Origin: a virus
Direction: 5' to 3' (one strand)
Length of the DNA stretch: 21,629 nucleotides
Virus record (IMG/VR): IMGVR_UViG_3300009410_000068
Coordinates: 1-21,629 of that record
Shown here: positions 16,072 to 21,629 of the stretch, piece after piece
Numbering within the stretch: position 1 is the first letter of the stretch
Layout of the letters: each line of letters starts with the position of its first letter
Notes under the pieces: generated by a model
What the model saw: only the letters and a program-made list of their open reading frames with translations
Databases searched by the model: none
What the model was told of the DNA's origin: nothing
Made by a program: the position numbers and the translations under genes

Positions 16072-16785
16072 ATGAACAGCCGGTCCCGCCAAGACGCCAT
16101 CGTCCGAAGCCTCCGCCGCAACGGAGCGATCACCATCAGATCCTTGAGTGGAGAGGTGGGCGCATCGCGCAGTACAGTCCTGCGCGACCTTTCTGCCCTA
16201 CGTGATCAGGGCTACGTGATCCATGCCGAACAAGGTCGCGGTGGCGGGCTCTATCTAGACCCAGGCTCAGTGCAAACGACCGCCAAACTCTCTGTCGCCG
16301 AAGTCTTTGCATTGATACTTGGCATATCGAGCATGCGGGCCGCCGGATCGCTCCCGTTCTCGGGCCTCGCCGATAGTGGGCTCGCCAAGATCGAGAAGGC
16401 GTTGCCACCCGACAAGCTGCGCGACCTTCGTCGGCTGTTGGAATGCCTCTACGTTGGGCCACTGGCCCCGCAAGTTGATGTCTCGAATGTCGGAGAAATG
16501 GACGACGACCTGCTCCCCGCTTTTGAGCGGGCGTTTCTCGAACGCCTACGGCTGACGTTTGACTACTGCGACGGAAAGGGCGTCAATTCAAAACGCCGTG
16601 TCGAGCCTCAGGCCATGTTGATTTTGCCCCCGCTTTGGTACTTGGTCGCATGGGACCCAAGTCGCGAGAACTTCCGGCATTTTCGAATGGACAGGATCAG
16701 CCGCCCCGAAATCGTTGAAGGCCATGCATTTCGACAGCGGCGCATTGTATTCGAAGCAGGCGTGCAACCCGCACGATACGCTTAG
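16072..16785 (+). CDS. HTH-WYL domain transcriptional regulator (YafY-like)
   Basis: A 237-residue DNA-binding regulator. Residues 4-55 form a winged helix of the HTH_11/DeoR type (ITIRSLSGEVGASRSTVLRDLSAL), followed by a Gly-rich turn (GRGGGLYLD). The C-terminal WYL domain spans about 145-225, with the motif PPLWYLVAWD (W189-Y190-L191) and the FRHFRMDRI segment that usually contributes to ligand binding. WYL proteins sense small ligands or nucleic acid and often control a neighbouring gene. AGGA lies 7 nt before the ATG. It is divergent from the hydrolase with a shared inverted repeat, which points to local control. It runs opposite to the surrounding phage genes. The effector is unknown. 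Confidence 0.92.
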   Translation: MNSRSRQDAIVRSLRRNGAITIRSLSGEVGASRSTVLRDLSALRDQGYVIHAEQGRGGGLYLDPGSVQTTAKLSVAEVFALILGISSMRAAGSLPFSGLADSGLAKIEKALPPDKLRDLRRLLECLYVGPLAPQVDVSNVGEMDDDLLPAFERAFLERLRLTFDYCDGKGVNSKRRVEPQAMLILPPLWYLVAWDPSRENFRHFRMDRISRPEIVEGHAFRQRRIVFEAGVQPARYA

Positions 16786-16798
16786 CGGTCATTCAAGC

Positions 16799-16849
16799 TA
16801 GGTGCAGAAATAGACACTTTGGGCTTTTAGCCGACCTTCACTGCACCTA
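16799..16849. repeat. Structured inverted-repeat element at the cassette's right edge
   Basis: TAGGTGCAG (16799-16807) and CTGCACCTA (16841-16849) pair perfectly over 9 bp and enclose a smaller hairpin GGCT-TTT-AGCC (16822-16832). It begins 14 bp after the WYL stop and ends 21 bp before the chaperone frame's stop, so it lies between converging genes. It may be a terminator or a scar or end of the inserted DNA. Confidence 0.4.
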
Positions 16850-16869
16850 CTTATCCGCCCATCCCAAAA

Positions 16870-17546
16870 TCACGCCCCATTCTGCAGCGCCCATGATATC
16901 AGAGCGCCACGTGCGCGCGCCTGCTGCACCTCCTCAGAACTCGGTTGAGGTTTGGCGCTTACGGGTTTGTATTGTGGCATTTTTTTGGGATCATGCAGCG
17001 CAAAGGTAAGCAGGTTTGCCAGTTCATAATTGCGGATGCGCGCTGCCTCATGCTCCCTCGCGTCTCGCGCCCGCACCCCTGTGATAATGCGCACAATCTC
17101 TGCAGGCGTGAGGTCCCAAAACAAGAGGTAATCTTGGCGCGCATCAATCCACGCGCCAAGAAGATTGTCTATGTCGTCGGGGTTTTTGGTTTCGTTTGGG
17201 GTTTGGCGGCTTTCACCGCCTTGCCGTTTCCCACCGCAGCCGCATCAGGTGGCGGGAACGCCAGGCTCACGGCTTCGGTAAAGGCCGCGAGTGCTGCGGG
17301 AAGTCCAACCGCATCCATGACGTCGCCCGCATCTTCCACTGATATGTCTTTGTCGTGGGCAAGCGCCGCCCAGATCACCGCACGTGCTGTACGGAAGTCA
17401 TCTTGGTTTACTTGGATCGCCTCCAGCCCCTCTTGGAACGAATGCCCCATCATATCTTTATAGGCGATCAAAGCATTGGTTGTGATCCGGAAGGTGTAAT
17501 CCACACCGTCCACCGTGAGTGTTACGCCGCCGCGTTTGCTGTTCAT
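16870..17546 (-). CDS. Tail assembly chaperone GT, -1 frameshift fusion product
   Basis: A predicted product of about 225 residues made when ribosomes slip -1 near the end of gene G and continue in the overlapping frame to the stop at 16870. The extension (about 102 residues) begins DDIDNLLGAWIDARQDYLLFWDLTPAE; its FWDLTPAEIVR core is typical of the second tail assembly chaperone. The frame is open from just after a TGA at 17245-17247 and has no ATG or GTG before its conserved part. The only possible start is a TTG at 17124, inside the conserved stretch and without a ribosome site. In lambda-like phages G and GT act together to assemble the tail on the tape measure protein. The exact slip point is inferred. 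Confidence 0.72.
17169..17546 (-). CDS. Tail assembly chaperone G (gp10-of-GTA-like)
   Basis: A 125-residue protein after the tail tube gene, starting with ATGA overlap of that gene's stop. The N-terminal half (LTVDGVDYTFRITTNALIAYKDMMG) is typical of small tail chaperones that resemble gene transfer agent gp10 and phage TAC proteins, in which a short beta segment precedes helices. The last 20 residues are a Lys/Pro/Thr tail (KPQTKPKTPTT) encoded by an A- and C-rich run where -1 slippage would give GT. Function: coat and fold the tape measure protein before tube polymerisation. Confidence 0.8.
   Translation of the reverse strand: MNSKRGGVTLTVDGVDYTFRITTNALIAYKDMMGHSFQEGLEAIQVNQDDFRTARAVIWAALAHDKDISVEDAGDVMDAVGLPAALAAFTEAVSLAFPPPDAAAVGNGKAVKAAKPQTKPKTPTT
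17178..17189 (-). other. Candidate -1 slippery sequence of G/GT
   Basis: On the minus strand the zero-frame codons are CCA AAA ACC CCG. Lys on AAA can re-pair with AAA, and Pro on CCG with CCC, when moved back one base. This is not a classical X XXY YYZ heptamer, so single-tRNA slippage is the more plausible mechanism. The stop of G (TAG, 17169-17171) is 6 nt further on. Confidence 0.5.
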
Positions 17547-17983
17547 GGCGCCGCCGTGCCTTTTACCCAGGCCACATTGCCGGTCGTGCGGATGCTGACG
17601 GTCATGCCAACCAAATCGCCGACATCGTTGCCCTCAACCGATGGGGTTGGAAAGCCACGGAATGTGAAGATATCACCCGTTGTTTGCGACGGCTGCGGCT
17701 TGAGTGTGCAGCGATAATAAATCGCATCACTCGCGGCTTGATCCGCAAGCTGCTGCTCATAGCCGGCAGCCGTGTAGCCAGCGGGCACGCTGATCACGCC
17801 CGCATCTTTCAGGCCCTTGGTGTATTCTTTGAACCCACCGACACTATCGAGCGATGTCGCCTCTTTATAGTCGGTTTCTGTCGATGGGATTGCCAGCCCT
17901 TTGCATTCGGGGATTTTGGTGAATGCAACGCCATCGTGCGAGCGCTCTACGGTCGCGCCATAGGCAATAATCTGTTCGCTCAT
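17543..17983 (-). CDS. Major tail tube protein
   Basis: A 146-residue protein forming the hexameric rings of the non-contractile tail tube. The N-terminal strand pattern (ATVERSHDGVAFTKIPECKGLAIPS), the central motif SLDSVGGFKEYTKGLKDAG and the beta-rich C-terminus match the lambda gpV-like tail tube fold seen in many alphaproteobacterial siphophages. It has a strong ribosome site (AGGAGG, 5 nt from the ATG) that overlaps the stop of the gene before it, consistent with a protein needed in high copy. Its TGA overlaps the chaperone start as ATGA. Confidence 0.88.
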   Translation of the reverse strand: MSEQIIAYGATVERSHDGVAFTKIPECKGLAIPSTETDYKEATSLDSVGGFKEYTKGLKDAGVISVPAGYTAAGYEQQLADQAASDAIYYRCTLKPQPSQTTGDIFTFRGFPTPSVEGNDVGDLVGMTVSIRTTGNVAWVKGTAAP

Positions 17984-17992
17984 AAGAGCCTC

Positions 17993-18379
17993 CTAAGTGT
18001 TTGTGAACTGGACCATAAAGTCCAATGAGGCGCGGTAGGGCCGTTCCGCGTCATTTGATCCGCCCTCACGCCCTTCACGCGATCCCGCGAGAAAGACGCC
18101 CTGGAACGCGCCGTGCTGATAGCCGCTCAACAGCGACCGCACAGCGCGCGACAATCGTTTTGCAGCGCCGTAGGTCTGCGCATAGCAATCGACCTGCACG
18201 CGCGTGTTCGTGACGCCGTTTGGGCCTTGCAACGTGTAGCCTTCGGTCTCGCTGATTGTGTTCAGCACGATCGCTGGAAATGGCTGGCCTTGCGGGTGCG
18301 CACCAAAGTTCACGCGGGTCCCGACATGACTGGAAACCCCGCTGTCGTTCAACAGCAGAGCGCGTAATTGCTCTTCCAT
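17993..18379 (-). CDS. Tail completion protein, DUF3168
   Basis: A 128-residue protein of the DUF3168/SPP1 gp17-like group, which caps the tail end that joins the head. Diagnostic parts are the N-terminal LRALLLNDSGVSSHVGTRVN, the FPAIVLNTISETEGY strand, then TRVQVDCYAQTYGAAKRLSRAV and the final YRASLDFMVQF. It lies between the gp10-like and tail tube genes, with 6 and 9 bp gaps, the usual order in HK97-type phages and gene transfer agents. Confidence 0.88.
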   Translation of the reverse strand: MEEQLRALLLNDSGVSSHVGTRVNFGAHPQGQPFPAIVLNTISETEGYTLQGPNGVTNTRVQVDCYAQTYGAAKRLSRAVRSLLSGYQHGAFQGVFLAGSREGREGGSNDAERPYRASLDFMVQFTNT

Positions 18380-18385
18380 ATGCAG

Positions 18386-18841
18386 CTAGTCCTTTGCCGC
18401 TTTGCGTGCCGCACGTAGGCGCGACTTTTCAAACGCATCCCACAGATGGCGACCAAGGCGATCCAATGTGGGTTTTGCTTCGGCATCAAAGGCCGGACGC
18501 GCAAAAGGCTGTGCGCCGTGGTTCACGTTGCCAAACTCTTGGTTCCAAGCCGCAGGATCAGGCCCCGGCCCCACAAACATTTCCACCGCCGCGCGATCGT
18601 CACGGAACATCTTGCGGTGCAATCCCGCCTGACGTTTTGAGAGTTTGCCGCCAATGGTCACGGAATCCGCCAGATCATCGGATGCCGTGTCGCCGCGCGG
18701 CGCGAGATCTTGCATCAAATCCTTCATCGGCATGGCCGCTTTCTTCAGTGACCGGCGCAGAACACTTTTGCCCGCGGCCTTGCTGAGTTTGTTCAATTCA
18801 CGCTCAAGCGCACTGAGACCTTCAATCTTAACCGTTGCCAT
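18386..18841 (-). CDS. HK97 gp10-like minor tail/neck protein
   Basis: A 151-residue protein of the HK97 gp10 family. Typical features are the start VKIEGLSALERELNKLSKAAGKSVLRRSL-type amphipathic helix (given here only in outline), the APRGDTASDDLADSV segment, EMFVGPGPDPAAWNQEFG, and ARPAFDAE near the end. It acts at the head-tail interface. The start overlaps the adaptor gene by 14 bp and has GGAGG 6 nt upstream. The C-terminus is rich in Arg and Lys. Confidence 0.85.
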   Translation of the reverse strand: MATVKIEGLSALERELNKLSKAAGKSVLRRSLKKAAMPMKDLMQDLAPRGDTASDDLADSVTIGGKLSKRQAGLHRKMFRDDRAAVEMFVGPGPDPAAWNQEFGNVNHGAQPFARPAFDAEAKPTLDRLGRHLWDAFEKSRLRAARKAAKD

Positions 18842-19175
18842 TGCTCACCTCCGCGCCGGCTGTAATCTCCAAACGATCGTTGCGTCCGATTTCTTTGATC
18901 CCGAAGATCGCGTAGGTGACGCCGTTGTACGTCAGCGCATCCTTTGCCGTCAGATCACGGGTGAATGCTGATGAGCGGACAACAAACCGCGCGGTGAGCG
19001 ATGCAGAGACAGCACCCGCATGGATCCGCTCACCATCAGACACATCCGTCTTGCTGGCCCAAATCAGATCACCATGATCCACAAACTGTTCCACGTTCTG
19101 GAACCCATCATCGACCAAAATGGCACGCCGAAGCTGAATGCGCCGATCAAGTTTACCTGCTTGATGATCCGTCAT
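18828..19175 (-). CDS. Head-tail adaptor (head closure) protein
   Basis: A 115-residue protein of the phage head-tail joining group (SPP1 gp16-like). Family signs are AGKLDRRIQLRRA near the N-terminus, the LIWASKTDVSDGERIHAG segment with the conserved strand-turn, SASLTARFVVR, and the C-terminal YNGVTYAIFGIKEIGRNDRLEIT, which matches the usual end of these proteins. Start 19175 overlaps the connector stop as ATGA; an alternative ATG lies 9 nt upstream. It closes the connector after DNA packaging. Confidence 0.87.
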   Translation of the reverse strand: MTDHQAGKLDRRIQLRRAILVDDGFQNVEQFVDHGDLIWASKTDVSDGERIHAGAVSASLTARFVVRSSAFTRDLTAKDALTYNGVTYAIFGIKEIGRNDRLEITAGAEVSNGNG

Positions 19176-19468
19176 GACAGGCACCGCAGCCCCGACAGTA
19201 AATCTTTCACACCAGGTGGCATCCCTGATCCCGCGCCACCCTCAGTCGTTGGTGCGCGGTGTTCATACCAGTGGCATGTCAGCATGCGCACCGCTTGATC
19301 CGCCTCAAACGGCCACCCAGCCGTGAACTCGGCATCAAGATCCCGGCGCAGATACCGCACGACACGGGCCTGCGCGGCCGACAGATAGCTGACGATCACC
19401 GCGTCTTCGTCATCATGGTCCACACGCAAGTGGGCCTTGATTTGCGTAAGATCGACGCCGCTGGCCAT
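19172..19468 (-). CDS. Head-tail connector, gp6-like DNA packaging protein
   Basis: A 98-residue helical protein of the HK97 gp6-like connector family, which forms a ring under the portal. The N-terminal pattern LTQIKAHLRVDHDDEDAVI is the family signature, followed by the helix LSAAQARVVRYLRRDL and a second helix with AVRMLTCHWYEHR. A MPPGVKDLLSGLR stretch near the C-terminus is also typical. One base separates its ATG from the TAA of the gene before. Confidence 0.9.
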   Translation of the reverse strand: MASGVDLTQIKAHLRVDHDDEDAVIVSYLSAAQARVVRYLRRDLDAEFTAGWPFEADQAVRMLTCHWYEHRAPTTEGGAGSGMPPGVKDLLSGLRCLS

Positions 19469-19469
19469 C

Positions 19470-19727
19470 TTATTTCACGGCCTGATCGGCGGCAGGCTTT
19501 ACAGCGGCTGCCGGCAACGTCTCACTTGCCGCAGGCTTTGCTTTCAACGTGAACACCTCTTGCCCTTCGGCAAGGTCCTTCTTGCTGGCTTTCACAGCAA
19601 AGCCCCGCTTCAAAAGGGTCTCCAGATCGCGCTTTTGCAGATGGTTCTTTTCGTCGATCTCATAGATCACACCACAGCGGTATGTCCCTGAGGCGCAGCT
19701 TTGACTGCGTTTCATTTTAATCAGCAT
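19470..19727 (-). CDS. Small hypothetical protein between capsid and connector
   Basis: An 85-residue protein of unknown function. The start at 19727 (MLIKMKRSQSC) is chosen for its GGGG ribosome site and because it removes an upstream extension lying in the short gap after the capsid gene. The N-terminal half is basic with one Cys pair (Cys11, Cys18). A central segment (KRDLETLLKRGFAVKASKKDL) looks helical. The last 25 residues are an Ala/Pro/Lys low-complexity tail. The position suggests a head accessory or decoration protein, but no motif supports a specific role. Confidence 0.7.
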   Translation of the reverse strand: MLIKMKRSQSCASGTYRCGVIYEIDEKNHLQKRDLETLLKRGFAVKASKKDLAEGQEVFTLKAKPAASETLPAAAVKPAADQAVK

Positions 19728-19807
19728 GATTGGCCCCTTGCCTTGGCTTATTCTTCGTTGACGGGCGACACCGCGCCGCCCGACCAAATCACATCAAAGA
19801 TGCGGAT

Positions 19808-21124
19808 CTATGCGAATGTGAAGTCGCCAGTCACCAGCGATGCCGGGCGCGTGACAGCCAAGCCAACACGCTTGGTCGATTTGACCGTGACCATGCCTGT
19901 GATGAAGTTCTGATCATGTTCCGTCGACGTCAGGATTTCATTTTGTTGGCGGTCATAAAGCTTGGCGGCCATATACATTGACCCAACCAACCATTCGCCC
20001 GCCGTCATCGCATTGCTTTCGACAACCGGCAGACGCCACAAAGCGGGCGCGGCAGATGTGCCCGGCACACCAAATAAGAACATGCCGGTCGCGGTTTCGC
20101 GCATCAGTTCAATTCCGGCCCAATCGGTCGGGTTCAACACGATGCCATCCGCCGCATAATCGGCCAGTGTGACCTGCAAAATAGCAAGGCGTAGACGCTC
20201 AATGCGATCCGTATCCGGCAAGCCTGCAGCCGCAGCAAAAGCCGTGGCTTGCGTAATCAGCCCAGACAGATTTTGGCCAGTACCATCACCGCTCAAGATC
20301 TGCCCTTCTTCTTTGAGGTCTGTGCCATAGGCCAATTCACCATCAATCTCACCCGCAAGCTGCGCGCTATCCGCCATTGCTTCTTCGCTGACATTGATGT
20401 GGTGACCGATCTTCTTAATGCTGGCCTGTGCGACTTCCCAGCCATATTCCGATTCAGCAAGTGCAGCCCCCTCGGCGGTCATAGCAGCCTTATTGTCGCG
20501 CAAGACCTGCTTGGAATAATCAACGGCATTGGAACCTGTTGGCACCACATTCAATAGCCCCCGAATGAACAGCTGCCGACGCGGCATGTTCACCGGCGCA
20601 GTTTCACGTTCAGACCAGATCAACCCGCCCCCCGAACCACCAACAGACGTAATTGCAGCCTTCGGTTCATATTTGAACTGGCCTTGCGCACCAGATGCAA
20701 TATGCGCCTTGAACGCATCGCTTTGTGCCATTTCGCAACCCGCGGACATATGATCTGATGCGCCACCGCCTGCCCCCGCAATCGCCTGCGCGAGATCAAG
20801 GTTGGACGTTTCAAGCGCTTCAAGCTTGCCTTCGAGTGTCTTGTGATTGGCGGATGCGGCATTGAAGTCGCCCAACACTTTGTCGATCGATGCCTTCAAT
20901 TCATCCGTCAGCTTTTCGCCATTCTCAGCAAGCTTGAGCGCTTTCTCCGCTTTGGGCAAAACATCCTCGCGCAGCGCTTTGACGCTCGCACCAACTTCAC
21001 TCAGCTGCGCTGCAACATTGCCCGCATCTGCGCGCGGTGCATGCAACACCCCCGCGGGTGTGTTCACGGCATGCGCCATCAGGGCGGGCACCGACAGTGC
21101 CGCCGACTTCATCATCTTATTCAT
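19808..21124 (-). CDS. HK97-family major capsid protein
   Basis: A 438-residue shell protein. The start is put at 21124 (MNKMMKSAAL), 4 bp after the protease stop, with AAAGGA 7 nt upstream; a longer frame to 21157 would overlap the protease. Residues about 36-112 are an Ala/Glu/Lys helical region like the scaffolding delta domain that the prohead protease removes. The rest has HK97-fold family signs: LIWSERETAPVNMPRRQ, VPTGSNAVDYSKQ, the GWEVAQASIKKIGHHINVSEEAM beta/helix turn, ILSGDGTGQNLSGL, and DGIVLNPTDWAGIELM. Downstream connector and adaptor genes support the call. Confidence 0.95.
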   Translation of the reverse strand: MNKMMKSAALSVPALMAHAVNTPAGVLHAPRADAGNVAAQLSEVGASVKALREDVLPKAEKALKLAENGEKLTDELKASIDKVLGDFNAASANHKTLEGKLEALETSNLDLAQAIAGAGGGASDHMSAGCEMAQSDAFKAHIASGAQGQFKYEPKAAITSVGGSGGGLIWSERETAPVNMPRRQLFIRGLLNVVPTGSNAVDYSKQVLRDNKAAMTAEGAALAESEYGWEVAQASIKKIGHHINVSEEAMADSAQLAGEIDGELAYGTDLKEEGQILSGDGTGQNLSGLITQATAFAAAAGLPDTDRIERLRLAILQVTLADYAADGIVLNPTDWAGIELMRETATGMFLFGVPGTSAAPALWRLPVVESNAMTAGEWLVGSMYMAAKLYDRQQNEILTSTEHDQNFITGMVTVKSTKRVGLAVTRPASLVTGDFTFA

Positions 21125-21128
21125 AGGA

Positions 21129-21629
21129 TTATCCTTTGAGTGATTTAACTTGCGCAAGAAGCTCTGCGACCCGCGCGTCGATATCGGCAGCGCCAGACAT
21201 GCCGGATAGGTCAGCGCCAGACTTGACCCCTTTCAAGCTGGCGAGAAGATCCCGCCCAGCAGATTTCGTAACACCCGCGCGTGACGCCATAACGTCAAAC
21301 ATGCGCTCTGCGCGCAGCGCCGCTGCAGCATCCCCGTCACCATGAGACAGGCTCACCTGGTCACGCGGTAAAAAGTCATCAGCAAAGCCCAGATCAACAG
21401 CATCCTTGCCGCCAATCCAGGTTTCCTTGTCCATCATATCCGTCAGTTTCTTGACGTCCTGCCCACTGCGATCGGCGTAGATTTCCGCCATCGATGCATC
21501 AAACGGTTCCAACCAATCAGCCACATCACGCAGCGCATGCTGATCACCCATCGCCATGACCCACGCATTGTGGATCATAAAGAAGCCAGACTTTGCGATC
21601 TGGATCTCATCGCCCGCCATGGCAATGAA
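21129..21629 (-). CDS. ClpP-like prohead protease (C-terminal part, cut by window)
   Basis: At least 166 residues; the frame continues past the right edge, so the true start is not visible. The fragment begins FIAMAGDEIQIAKSGFFMIHNAWV, where the His in MIHN matches the catalytic His of ClpP-type phage head maturation proteases; the catalytic Ser should lie just beyond the edge. The following DVADWLEPFDASMAEIYADRSG and the WIGGKDAVDLGFAD segment match the family. The C-terminus is a charged helix. It cleaves the capsid scaffolding domain and lies directly upstream of the capsid gene. Confidence 0.88.
   Translation of the reverse strand, partial: FIAMAGDEIQIAKSGFFMIHNAWVMAMGDQHALRDVADWLEPFDASMAEIYADRSGQDVKKLTDMMDKETWIGGKDAVDLGFADDFLPRDQVSLSHGDGDAAAALRAERMFDVMASRAGVTKSAGRDLLASLKGVKSGADLSGMSGAADIDARVAELLAQVKSLKG

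Noticed and set aside
16870-17124. Separate gene starting at TTG 17124
   Set aside because: The start codon lies inside the conserved chaperone sequence and has no ribosome site. Frameshift expression from gene G explains the frame better.
17169-21629. Possibility that the head-tail genes are a gene transfer agent cluster
   Set aside because: The order resembles GTA genes, but the HK97 gp10-like gene, full lysis cassette with spanins and tail fibre, and the absence of GTA-type hub genes point to a prophage.
1-21629. CRISPR arrays, tRNA or rRNA genes and transposases
   Set aside because: No regularly spaced repeats, tRNA-like cloverleaf, rRNA segment or transposase motif was seen in the window.

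Overview
The window looks like part of an alphaproteobacterial chromosome, probably a marine Roseobacter-group member. This is inferred from moderately high GC, the codon style and the type of phage genes; no rRNA, tRNA or taxonomic marker gene is present. It has three parts: a giant autotransporter gene on the plus strand (398-6730), the right-to-left late region of a HK97-type siphophage prophage on the minus strand (7082 to the right edge), and a three-gene bacterial-type cassette (about 13.83-16.87 kb) sitting inside the phage tail module.

Phage region, in transcription order (descending coordinates): ClpP-like prohead protease (cut by the window edge), major capsid protein, a small unknown protein, gp6-like connector, head-tail adaptor, HK97 gp10-like protein, DUF3168 tail completion protein, tail tube protein, tail assembly chaperone G with its probable -1 frameshift product GT, [cassette], tape measure protein (split by a frame change), a tail structural protein, a tail fibre, a small fibre-associated protein, a small membrane/coiled-coil protein, holin, SAR-type GH24 endolysin, and spanin Rz with Rz1 nested in another frame. 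Genes are packed with ATGA and TAATG overlaps, as expected for one late operon. Portal, terminase, integrase and repressor are not in the window.

Cassette: a PPOX-class flavin enzyme of the DR_2398 type and an epoxide hydrolase-like alpha/beta hydrolase on the minus strand, with a divergent HTH-WYL regulator on the plus strand. A perfect 10-bp inverted repeat in the hydrolase/regulator gap is the likely operator. The regulator is transcribed against the phage late operon, and the tape measure gene just downstream carries a frame break. The prophage may therefore be decaying or domesticated, although a sequencing error in the tape measure gene cannot be excluded.

Autotransporter: 2110 residues, with a signal peptide, a very long cysteine-free beta-helical passenger with PATR repeats and a four-copy super-repeat, and a C-terminal 290-residue beta-barrel ending in Phe. 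It is probably a host surface adhesin next to the prophage end. No completely new system is evident. The most informative signals are the G/GT frameshift, the nested Rz1, the split tape measure gene and the regulated enzyme cassette inside the tail operon.
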